A stretch of 18,443 nucleotides of DNA from an uncultured Collinsella sp. (GTDB taxonomy: Bacteria > Actinomycetota > Coriobacteriia > Coriobacteriales > Coriobacteriaceae): NCBI GenBank assembly GCA_902475375.1, contig CABRZC010000035.1:1-18443 (forward strand), read 5' to 3'. Of the stretch, positions 12,609 to 18,443 are shown in pieces. Numbering within the stretch: position 1 is the first letter of the stretch; every line of letters starts with the position of its first letter. Made by a program: the position numbers and the translations under genes. Under the pieces are notes generated by a model. It was not told the DNA's origin and searched no databases. It worked only from the letters and a program-made list of their open reading frames with translations.

Positions 12609-14285
12609 TTACGAGAGCGACGTTCTCAGCAACTCGTTGAAGAGCTTCGGGTTGCCCTTGCCGCGGCTCGCCTTCATGCACTGGCCCACCAAAAAGCCGA
12701 TGACCTTCTGGTTGCCGTCACGATACTGCTGCGCCTGATCGGAACAGTTTGCCAGCACCTCGTCCACGATCGGCTGCAGCGCGCCGGCATCGCTCACCTG
12801 ACGCATACCGCGCTCGTCGACGATCTTGTTGGGGTCGTCGCCGGTCTGGGCCATGGCCTCAAAGACCTCGTGCGCCTGGTTGGAGCTGATAGCATCGGTC
12901 GCCAGCAGCTTGGCAAGCGCGGCCACCTGAGCCGGCGCGATACCGGACTCGGCGAGCGACACGCCTGCGCCCTTAAGGTAGGCGATCATCTCGTTGACCA
13001 GCAGGTTTGCGACCGTCTGGACCTCCTTGCCGGACATACCGGCAGCGGCGGCCTCAAAGAAGTCGGCAAACTCCGGATCGCCGGCAATCTGCTCGGCGTC
13101 GGCCGTCTTAATGCCAAAGTCGGCCTCAAAACGGGCGCGCTTGGCATCGGGCAGCTCGGGAATCTCGCCACGGCAACGGTCGATAAACTCGTCGTCCAAA
13201 TCGAACGGTGCCAGATCGGGATCGGGGAACAGGCGATAGTCGTCGGCCGTCTCCTTCACACGCATGACCACGGTGCGCTTGCGGCTGGGCTCCCAGTGGC
13301 GGGTCTCCTGATAGATGATGCCGCCCTCCTCGAGCACCTCGGCCTGGCGGCAGATCTCGTAGGCAAGGCCGTCATGCAGGCTCTTAAACGAGTTGAGGTT
13401 CTTGAGCTCGGTCTTGGTGCCCAGCTTGGTCTCGCCGCGGCGACGCAGCGACACGTTGCCGTCGCAGCGCATGGAACCCTTCTCCATGGAGCAGTCCGAA
13501 ATGCCCAGCGTCACAAAGATGCGACGGAGCTTTTCCATAAACAGGCGCGCTTCCTCGGGCGTGCGCAGATCGGGCTCGGTGACGAGCTCGATGAGCGGCG
13601 TGCCGCAGCGGTTGTAGTCGACGAGCGACTCGGCCGCGGCGGTAATGCGGCCCTCGGCGCCACCCACGTGGACCATCTTGGCGGCGTCCTCCTCCATGTG
13701 GATGCGCAGGATGCGGATGGGCACCGTGTAGGAACCGTCCTCGCGACGCTCGGGCATCTGCAGGTTGGACGCGTCGTAGCTGGCCAGGTGACCGGCACGC
13801 TGATTGCCTTCGCGCATGGTCGACGTCATGGACGTGGACAGGCCCTCGGCGTTGGCCGAAGCGCTCGCCAGGCTCTGGGCCTCGGCCTCACCAAACGCGC
13901 AGTCGGGGCGCTCGGCGGCACCGCGACCGGTCACGTCCAGGTCCAGGTGACCGTACATGGCAAAAGCGACCGGACCCTGCGTGGTCTGGAAGTTCTTGGC
14001 CATATCGGGATAGAAGTAGTGCTTGCGGTAGAACATCGAGTGGCGCTGGATCTCGCAGTTGGTGGCGAGACCGGCCTTGACGATGCTCTCGATGGCGCGC
14101 TTGTTGGGCACCGGCAGCGCACCGGGCAGGCCCAGGCACACCGGGCACACGTTGGCGTTGGGCTCGTCATCGTGGCTGAGCCTGCAGTTGCAGAACATCT
14201 TGGTATCGAGTGCGGTGAGCTCGGTATGGATCTCCAGGCCGATCACGGCCTCCCAATCCTGCAGGACCTCGGAAAGCTCCTTCAT
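12609..14285 (-). CDS. gatB: Asp-tRNA(Asn)/Glu-tRNA(Gln) amidotransferase subunit B
   Basis: GatB phosphorylates the misacylated Glu or Asp on tRNA and, with GatA and GatC, completes Gln-tRNA(Gln) or Asn-tRNA(Asn). Motifs: EAVIGLEIHTEL at 12-23, the zinc-type cysteines FCNC (32, 34) and CPVC (47, 50), FYRKHYFYPDMAKNFQ at 85-100, RIHMEEDAAK at 194-203, and a C-terminal GatB/YqeY tRNA-binding domain ending in GNPKLFNELL. At 558 residues it is clearly longer than the usual 475-500. The excess is a segment at about 118-188 between YGHLDLD and IRILRIHMEED, where most GatB proteins have roughly ten residues. It is Ala/Ser/Glu-rich, contains STSMTSTMREGNQRAG, and stays in frame. The ATG shares one base with the gatA stop (TAATG), showing translational coupling. 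It is the last gene of the operon. Confidence 0.97.
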   Translation of the reverse strand: MKELSEVLQDWEAVIGLEIHTELTALDTKMFCNCRLSHDDEPNANVCPVCLGLPGALPVPNKRAIESIVKAGLATNCEIQRHSMFYRKHYFYPDMAKNFQTTQGPVAFAMYGHLDLDVTGRGAAERPDCAFGEAEAQSLASASANAEGLSTSMTSTMREGNQRAGHLASYDASNLQMPERREDGSYTVPIRILRIHMEEDAAKMVHVGGAEGRITAAAESLVDYNRCGTPLIELVTEPDLRTPEEARLFMEKLRRIFVTLGISDCSMEKGSMRCDGNVSLRRRGETKLGTKTELKNLNSFKSLHDGLAYEICRQAEVLEEGGIIYQETRHWEPSRKRTVVMRVKETADDYRLFPDPDLAPFDLDDEFIDRCRGEIPELPDAKRARFEADFGIKTADAEQIAGDPEFADFFEAAAAGMSGKEVQTVANLLVNEMIAYLKGAGVSLAESGIAPAQVAALAKLLATDAISSNQAHEVFEAMAQTGDDPNKIVDERGMRQVSDAGALQPIVDEVLANCSDQAQQYRDGNQKVIGFLVGQCMKASRGKGNPKLFNELLRTSLS

Positions 14286-15799
14286 TACAGCTCGCCTCCC
14301 TTCCCGGCAAAATCGGGCGCGACGGAAAGCGCGGGCGCACCCGTGGCGGCATCGGCAAAGCCGCGCTCCAGGGCGCGGGCAAACGTGAGCAACTGACGGT
14401 CCTTAAACGCCGGACCAACCAGCTGGGCAGAAACGGGCAGCTGAGTATCCTCGCCCAAGCCCAGCGGCACCGAGATGCCACCGTTGCCGCAAATGTTGAG
14501 CGAGATGGTGTACAGGTCGGAGAGGTACATCTGCGTGGGGTCGCTGATCTCGCCAAATTTAAAGGCCGTGCGCGGCGAGGCGGGCATGAGGATGGTGTCC
14601 ACCTTGGCATACGCGGCATCGTAGTCCTGCGTGATGAGCGTGCGGGCCTTCTGCGCGGCGTAGTAATACTTGTCGTACACGCCCGAGCTCAGCAGGTAGG
14701 CGCCGAGCATCTGACGGCGCTTGGCCTCGGCGCCAAAGCCGTGGGCGCGCGAAAGCGAGCTCTGGTCGGACAGGTTGGCGCAGCCCTCCTCCTGATAGCC
14801 GTAGCGAATGCCGTCGAAGCGGGCCAGGTTGGAGAACGCCTCGGCCGGGCCGATGACGTAGTAGGCGGCGATGGCGGCGTCCAGGTGCGGCAGGTCGACC
14901 TCGACCAGCTCGGCACCCTGGTTCTGCAGCTCCTGGGCGGCGCGCTGAACAGCGGCCTTGACCTCGGGCGTCAGGCCCTCGGCCTCCATAAACGCGGGGA
15001 TGATGCCCACGCGCTTGCCCTCGATACTGTCGTTGAGATGCTCGGTAAAGTCGACGGCGCAATCCTGGCTGGTGCAGTCGTACGGATCGTGGCCCGCGCC
15101 GGTAAGCGCATTCATGGCCAGCGCGACATCCTCGACCGTGCGGCCAAAGGGACCCACCTGGTCGAGCGACGAGCCAAAGGCAACCACGCCGTAACGGCTC
15201 ACTGCGCCATACGTGGGCTTAAAGCCCACCACGCCGCACAGCGACGCCGGCTGGCGAATGGAGCCACCGGTGTCCGAGCCCAGCGAGAGCGCGACCTCGC
15301 CCGCGGCGACGGCTGCAGCGGAGCCGCCCGAAGAGCCGCCGGGCACGCGCTCGGTATCCCAGGGGTTGTTGGTGCGGTGGAACGCCGAGCTCTCGGTGGA
15401 GCTGCCAAAGGCAAACTCGTCCATGTTGGCCTTACCCATGGGCAGGCAGCCGGCATCGAGCATGCGCTGGACGCAGGTGGCGGTGTAGACGCTCTGGTAG
15501 TTCTCGAGCATACGGGAAGCGCAGGTGGTGCGCGTACCCACGAGATTCATGTTGTCCTTGATGGCCAGCGGCACGCCCGTGAGCGGGGGCAGAGCCTCAC
15601 CGGCGGCGCGGCGGGCGTCAATTTTGGCAGCGGCATCAAGGGCGAGCTCGGGCGCCACCTGCAGAAATGCCTGGACTCCGCCCTCGCGCGCCTCGATGGC
15701 CTCGAGCGATGCCTGTGCGACCTCGGTGGCAGAGAAATCGCCGGCGGCAACGTGCTCGGCCAGCTGCGCGGCCGTGAATCGATCGAGATTGAGCTTCAT
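14285..15799 (-). CDS. gatA: Asp-tRNA(Asn)/Glu-tRNA(Gln) amidotransferase subunit A
   Basis: GatA is the amidase-signature subunit that releases ammonia from glutamine for the GatB reaction. The 504-residue protein has the complete Ser-cisSer-Lys triad: Lys81 in PLAIKDNMN, Ser156 in PGGSSGGSAAA, and nucleophile Ser180 in GSDTGGSIRQPA, each shifted by two from the S. aureus enzyme. The product starts MKLNLDRFTAAQLAE, typical for the family. The ATG at 15799 shares one base with the gatC stop (TAATG), and its own stop shares one base with the gatB start. Length and motif order are normal, and no odd features were seen. Confidence 0.98.
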   Translation of the reverse strand: MKLNLDRFTAAQLAEHVAAGDFSATEVAQASLEAIEAREGGVQAFLQVAPELALDAAAKIDARRAAGEALPPLTGVPLAIKDNMNLVGTRTTCASRMLENYQSVYTATCVQRMLDAGCLPMGKANMDEFAFGSSTESSAFHRTNNPWDTERVPGGSSGGSAAAVAAGEVALSLGSDTGGSIRQPASLCGVVGFKPTYGAVSRYGVVAFGSSLDQVGPFGRTVEDVALAMNALTGAGHDPYDCTSQDCAVDFTEHLNDSIEGKRVGIIPAFMEAEGLTPEVKAAVQRAAQELQNQGAELVEVDLPHLDAAIAAYYVIGPAEAFSNLARFDGIRYGYQEEGCANLSDQSSLSRAHGFGAEAKRRQMLGAYLLSSGVYDKYYYAAQKARTLITQDYDAAYAKVDTILMPASPRTAFKFGEISDPTQMYLSDLYTISLNICGNGGISVPLGLGEDTQLPVSAQLVGPAFKDRQLLTFARALERGFADAATGAPALSVAPDFAGKGGEL

Positions 15800-16110
15800 T
15801 ACTCGCTCTCCCCCTCTCCCAAAATGGACGGCACGCGGAAGTAGCGGTCGCGCGCGCTGCCAGCGTTTTCGAGCGCGACGTCGAGCGGCAGGTCGCGCTC
15901 GGGCTCGCGCAGGTCATCGCCCATCACGTTGGACAGGCTTCCGATGGGATGGAACGTGGGCTCCACGTCGGGCAAGTCATATTGCAAGACGGGCTCGAGC
16001 ATCTGGACGGCATCGTTCATGTAGGACGTCATCTGGGCGAGCTCGTCATCGGTCAGTGCGATCTTTGCGTACTCGGCGATGCCGCGCACGTCTTTCTCGC
16101 TGAGTGCCAT
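15799..16110 (-). CDS. gatC: Asp-tRNA(Asn)/Glu-tRNA(Gln) amidotransferase subunit C
   Basis: GatC is the small belt-like subunit that wraps GatA and GatB and stabilises the complex. At 103 residues it has the family pattern: LSEKDVRGIAEYAKIALTDD at the N-terminus, the mid-region MLEPVLQYDLPDVEPTFHP, and the end RDRYFRVPSILGEGE. The ATG at 16110 is preceded by GGAAGGGAG at 6 bases; an in-frame ATG at 16128 would place the Shine-Dalgarno inside the gene. It is the first gene of gatCAB, with a TATACT -10-like box 36 bases upstream. Confidence 0.96.
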   Translation of the reverse strand: MALSEKDVRGIAEYAKIALTDDELAQMTSYMNDAVQMLEPVLQYDLPDVEPTFHPIGSLSNVMGDDLREPERDLPLDVALENAGSARDRYFRVPSILGEGESE

Positions 16111-16145
16111 AGGCGCTCCCTTCCGCATAACAGATAAACCGCTCT

Positions 16146-16151
16146 AGTATA
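16146..16151 (-). promoter_or_regulatory. Possible -10 box of the gatCAB promoter
   Basis: Minus-strand TATACT (complement of 16146-16151) is a good -10 match about 36 bases before the gatC ATG. No convincing -35 hexamer is found at 16-18 bases, so only the -10 is called. Confidence 0.45.
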
Positions 16152-16248
16152 CAAGGCAACGCCGCTTGGAGCAGGTGCTTTACCCAAATGCAGCGAAAAC
16201 GTAACGAGGGCGGCGGGCTTGCAGGTGGCGGGTTGGCGATTCTGCAGC

Positions 16249-16346
16249 GAAACCGCACCGTCCATAGCGAAAACCGTCTCGCCCACAAGGAAAACCATCC
16301 CGCCCACAACGAAGACCGTCGCGCCCACAACGAAAAGCATCACAAC
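16249..16346. repeat. 21-bp tandem repeat, about four to five units
   Basis: Three clean 21-bp units start at 16269, 16290 and 16311, each of the form GAAAACCRTC-NCGCCCACAA-V. A 20-bp degenerate unit precedes them at 16249, and a truncated one follows at 16332. Units abut without spacers. Confidence 0.88.
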
Positions 16347-16394
16347 ATTCGACGCTTTTCGCCAAAATCGCGATTTTCATCGAATGTTGTGATG
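16338..16394. repeat. 15-bp inverted repeat enclosing a 14-bp palindrome
   Basis: CATCACAACATTCGA (16338-16352) and TCGAATGTTGTGATG (16380-16394) are perfect inverted arms. The 27-base loop contains the perfect palindrome AAAATCGCGATTTT at 16364-16377. Confidence 0.88.
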
Positions 16395-16409
16395 GTTTGG
16401 AAGCCCCCG

Positions 16410-16444
16410 ACCACCACAAAGGTGCCTGTCCCCATTGTGGTGGT
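16410..16444. repeat. REP-like palindrome after the sortase gene
   Basis: ACCACCACAA (16410-16419) and TTGTGGTGGT (16435-16444) are perfect 10-bp arms around a loop holding GGTGCCTGTCCCC. It lies 13 bases after the sortase stop. No U-run follows, so it is not a classical terminator. I recall the GGGGACAGGCACC word as a common dispersed palindromic repeat core in many genomes. Confidence 0.7.
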
Positions 16445-16457
16445 TCTGAAGAATGTC

Positions 16458-17348
16458 TTATGCCGAGGCCTTTGCCTTGCGGCGCTTGCGGACCGCGTGG
16501 ATCACGATGTCCAGCAGCAACAGCACAATGGCTACGACCACGATAAGCACGGCAAACTCGCGCTTGCCCCAGTGACGGCCGGCTAGCGACTTTTGCTTGT
16601 CGACGTCCTTCTTGTTGTACTTGGTGCGCACGCAGTGCACCAGCAGGCGATGGTCGTTCACGCCGTAGGGCGTGCAGGTGACGAGCGTCACCTTGTCGGC
16701 GCCAGGCTCGATGGTCAGCGACTCCATCTCCTCGGGCAGCACCACCTCGGAGTCCACCATCTTGTAGGCGAGCGTCTTGCTCATGGTGTGTAGCAGCACC
16801 AGGTCGCCGGGTTCCAGCGAGTGGATGTCGTCGAACATGCTCAGGTTGCGCATGCCCGAGTGCGCGGTGAGCACGCAATGCGTCGAGGTGCCGCCCACTG
16901 GCAGGCTCGTACCCTCCAGGTGGCCGACGCCCGCCATGAGGACTTCCTCGCTCGTGCCGTGGTAGATGGGCATGCTCACGTCGATGGAGGGGATCTCGAC
17001 CCAGCTCATCATGGGGTCGCGGTCAAAAATGAGCTGTTGGGCGTAGGGCTCGATCTGGTCGGCGGGGAGCTCGGTGGCCTCGCCCGCCAGCTGTTCGTTA
17101 AAGGAGCGAGCCTGGAGCAGGATGCGCTCGCGCTCCTCGGCAGACAGCGCGTCCACGGTGCTGGACACGGTGCTGATCTGGTTGAACACGCCCGAGGCTT
17201 CGAGCCGGTCCAAGATCCACGGCCAGGTCATAAGGCCCACGCCAATAAGGATAATGACGATGGTGATGAGCCGATCAGCCCAGCGCGGCAGCCGCTTGCG
17301 ACGGCGCTTGCCGCCCGCGGGCTTGGAGTGTTTGTTTGCACGTGACAT
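16458..17348 (-). CDS. Class C (pilus) sortase
   Basis: This membrane transpeptidase should polymerise the upstream LPLTG pilin into pili on the cell surface. The 296-residue protein has a very basic N-terminus, a transmembrane span at about 27-46, the sortase core with IPSIDVSMPIYHG at 119-131, catalytic His163 in TAHSGM, Cys225 in TLVTCTPYGV and Arg234 in DHRLLVH, and a second transmembrane span at 265-285 followed by a basic tail. Two spans plus TCTPYGVN are typical of class C. No canonical DPW/DPF lid motif is obvious; DP at 111-112 sits unusually close to the core. The ATG at 17348 lacks a strong Shine-Dalgarno; GTG at 17360 is an alternative that would add four residues. It lies behind the pilin terminator by about 75 bases, so its level may depend on read-through. 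Confidence 0.93.
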   Translation of the reverse strand: MSRANKHSKPAGGKRRRKRLPRWADRLITIVIILIGVGLMTWPWILDRLEASGVFNQISTVSSTVDALSAEERERILLQARSFNEQLAGEATELPADQIEPYAQQLIFDRDPMMSWVEIPSIDVSMPIYHGTSEEVLMAGVGHLEGTSLPVGGTSTHCVLTAHSGMRNLSMFDDIHSLEPGDLVLLHTMSKTLAYKMVDSEVVLPEEMESLTIEPGADKVTLVTCTPYGVNDHRLLVHCVRTKYNKKDVDKQKSLAGRHWGKREFAVLIVVVAIVLLLLDIVIHAVRKRRKAKASA

Positions 17349-17423
17349 CGGCCACACCACTTTCGTCAGATTGCGCTAGAGAGCTGCACCAAGCAGGATA
17401 GCGCAGCGCGGGCTCGCAGATAC

Positions 17424-17458
17424 AAAACGGGGCAAACTCCAGTGCGGAGTCTGCCCCG
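17424..17458 (-). terminator. Rho-independent terminator between pilin and sortase
   Basis: Arms 17428-17440 and 17446-17458 pair over 13 positions with one mismatch and a 5-base loop. UUUUG follows on the minus strand. It lies about 100 bases after the pilin stop and 76 before the sortase ATG. Confidence 0.85.
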
Positions 17459-17558
17459 AAAAGAGAATGGCAAAGCAAGAACGTGGATGGACGAGAAAAG
17501 TGTCCGCAAGTCTCATGGCCATCACATCCCACCTGCCAAAGGGATGGGTGAGCGAGCG

Positions 17559-18443
17559 TTACTCCTGCTCGGACTCCTCGGCCTGCTTACGGCTGCGGAT
17601 GAGGTGAGCCACGCCGATGCACAGCACCGCGCCACCAGCGATCCAAGTGAAGGTCACGCCGTTAAGGCCGGTCAGCGGGAGGCCGACGGACTTGGTGTTG
17701 CCGACGTTGATGGTGACCTCGCCGGCGGCGGCGTTGGTGCCGGTGCCTTCGATGCCGTTCAGATTGTCGTCACCGGCAGTGCCGTCAAGCGTACCGAAGG
17801 CGATGTCGCCGCGGCCCTTGTCGGCATCGGAAACCTCCGCCTTAAGATCCGTCACCTTCATGGTCGTATCGTCATACGTCGGGGTGATCTTGAAGGTGAA
17901 GGGGTTGGCCTTGGTGTAGGAGCCGTCGGGGGTCTGGACCTCGGTCACCTTGTAGGAGCCAGCGTCGAGGCCGGAGACGGCGATCTGGCCGCCTTCACCG
18001 GACGTGAACTTCACGTAGTCAGGTAGGTTGTTGGCGTCGGTAACGGTCACGAGCTGGCCCGCGACGACGCCCGCAGCGTCCTTCGAGGCGACGTACTGCC
18101 CCGCGGTGTTCGAGTCATCGGACTGGATGGTGAAGACGGCGTCCGCGAGGCCCTTCTCGGTGCCCTGGTCGACCTTGTTAAGGTTGAGCTTAAAGGTGAA
18201 GTCTCCAGCGCCACCTTCGACAGACGTTCCTGTTCCTTCGGTATAGGGGTTGTTGGAGTACTCGAGCTTAACAGCGTTATAGTTTCCCTTTTTCCCCTCA
18301 GTGCCGTTACCTGTAACGGCATTCTTGTTGAGCTTCGCCTTATAGAAGACAACAATCTCCGTGTCGGCATTTACGGAGTCGATATCCTTGAGACCCTTTT
18401 TGCCCGTGGCTTTGTCAACGGCAAAGTTAACAGTCAAAACACG
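17559..18443 (-). CDS. Sortase-anchored pilin (SpaA-type backbone), C-terminal part
   Basis: The frame is open through the right edge, so the N-terminus (signal peptide, pilin motif) is missing; 294 residues are visible. The C-terminus is a cell-wall sorting signal: LPLTG at visible residues 255-259 (DNA 17667-17681), a hydrophobic span FTWIAGGAVLCIGVAHLI, and a charged tail. Before it lie a fimbrial D2-type segment (VFYKAKLNKNAV, then VKLEYSNNPY) and a Cna_B-like domain with FKLNLNKVD and the E-box-like YKVTEVQTPDGS, both of the kind that form Lys-Asn isopeptide bonds. This pattern is that of a major pilin such as SpaA/FimA. The class C sortase follows on the same strand. A TTG near 18437 is not a start, only the edge of the open frame. 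Confidence 0.93.
   Translation of the reverse strand, partial: RVLTVNFAVDKATGKKGLKDIDSVNADTEIVVFYKAKLNKNAVTGNGTEGKKGNYNAVKLEYSNNPYTEGTGTSVEGGAGDFTFKLNLNKVDQGTEKGLADAVFTIQSDDSNTAGQYVASKDAAGVVAGQLVTVTDANNLPDYVKFTSGEGGQIAVSGLDAGSYKVTEVQTPDGSYTKANPFTFKITPTYDDTTMKVTDLKAEVSDADKGRGDIAFGTLDGTAGDDNLNGIEGTGTNAAAGEVTINVGNTKSVGLPLTGLNGVTFTWIAGGAVLCIGVAHLIRSRKQAEESEQE

Larger units (their letters stand above)
16152..16457. other. Gene-free interval between gatCAB and the sortase gene
   Basis: No gene is supported. The interval contains a 21-bp tandem repeat (16249-16346) and three palindromic structures (16338-16394 with a nested one, and 16410-16444). Confidence 0.6.

Noticed and set aside
12459..14396. 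645-codon plus-strand open frame opposite gatB and the end of gatA
   Set aside because: It is antisense to intact gatB, has His/Leu/Gly-rich shadow composition, no Shine-Dalgarno and no recognisable domain; GC-rich codon use removes stops from this frame.
14741..15844. 367-codon plus-strand open frame opposite gatA
   Set aside because: Shadow frame; it covers the conserved amidase-signature region on the other strand.
16053..16343. Minus-strand frame with a hydrophobic seven-residue repeat (VVGATVF-like)
   Set aside because: The pattern is the translation of the 21-bp tandem repeat; the frame overlaps the start of gatC and has no Shine-Dalgarno.
16249..16346. Possible CRISPR array
   Set aside because: The 21-bp units abut directly with no unique spacers, and no cas genes are present.

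Overview
The window looks like chromosomal DNA of a GC-rich gut actinobacterium of the class Coriobacteriia, most likely Collinsella or a close relative. This rests on protein character, the amide-transfer GatCAB operon, the tmRNA tag, and a sortase-assembled pilus. It is a judgement from memory of the group, not a database result. Nearly all genes lie on the minus strand; one small hypothetical gene is on the plus strand. Long plus-strand open frames opposite glmM, the ATPase, gatB and gatA are antisense shadows of GC-rich genes.

Layout, left to right. Bases 1-1727 hold the N-terminal 575 residues of a large STAND/MalT-like ATPase regulator that runs off the left edge. Bases 2112-5172 form an amino-sugar block: nagB, a free-standing glucose-type PTS EIIA and glmM, which links sugar uptake control, glucosamine-6-P catabolism and peptidoglycan precursor synthesis. 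Next comes rplM-rpsI with a clear promoter and terminator, then a patatin-like hydrolase. Bases 7081-7519 are gene-free but rich in repeats and mini-hairpins. They abut ssrA (tmRNA, 7520-7883), whose inferred tag is DNNSSFEPMALAA.

Bases 8122-9549 carry an unrecognised acidic protein and a RelB/DinJ-like antitoxin with a PIN-domain toxin. The toxin-antitoxin promoter is wrapped by two GCTAGC palindromes 22 bp apart. Bases 9554-12074 form a metal-transport operon: a small single-span membrane protein followed by a P1B-like ATPase whose ion-site motif is SCALK rather than CPx. Its promoter and leader carry two dyads that look like operators. The arrangement resembles the mycobacterial PacL-Ctp pairs.

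Bases 12085-12608 are gene-free but contain two large inverted-repeat elements and two terminator hairpins. The gatC-gatA-gatB operon (12609-16110) has start/stop overlaps of one base and makes the Asp-tRNA(Asn)/Glu-tRNA(Gln) amidotransferase; its GatB carries an extra segment of about 60 residues. A 347-base gene-free interval (16111-16457) holds a 21-bp tandem repeat and three palindromes. The right end is a pilus locus: an LPLTG pilin truncated by the window edge, a terminator, then a class C sortase.

The observations most worth a second look are the ATPase/small-protein operon with its operators, the inverted-repeat elements downstream of gatB, the tmRNA-arm-like repeats beside ssrA, and the RelB/PIN pairing. 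I see no clearly new defence or biosynthetic system.
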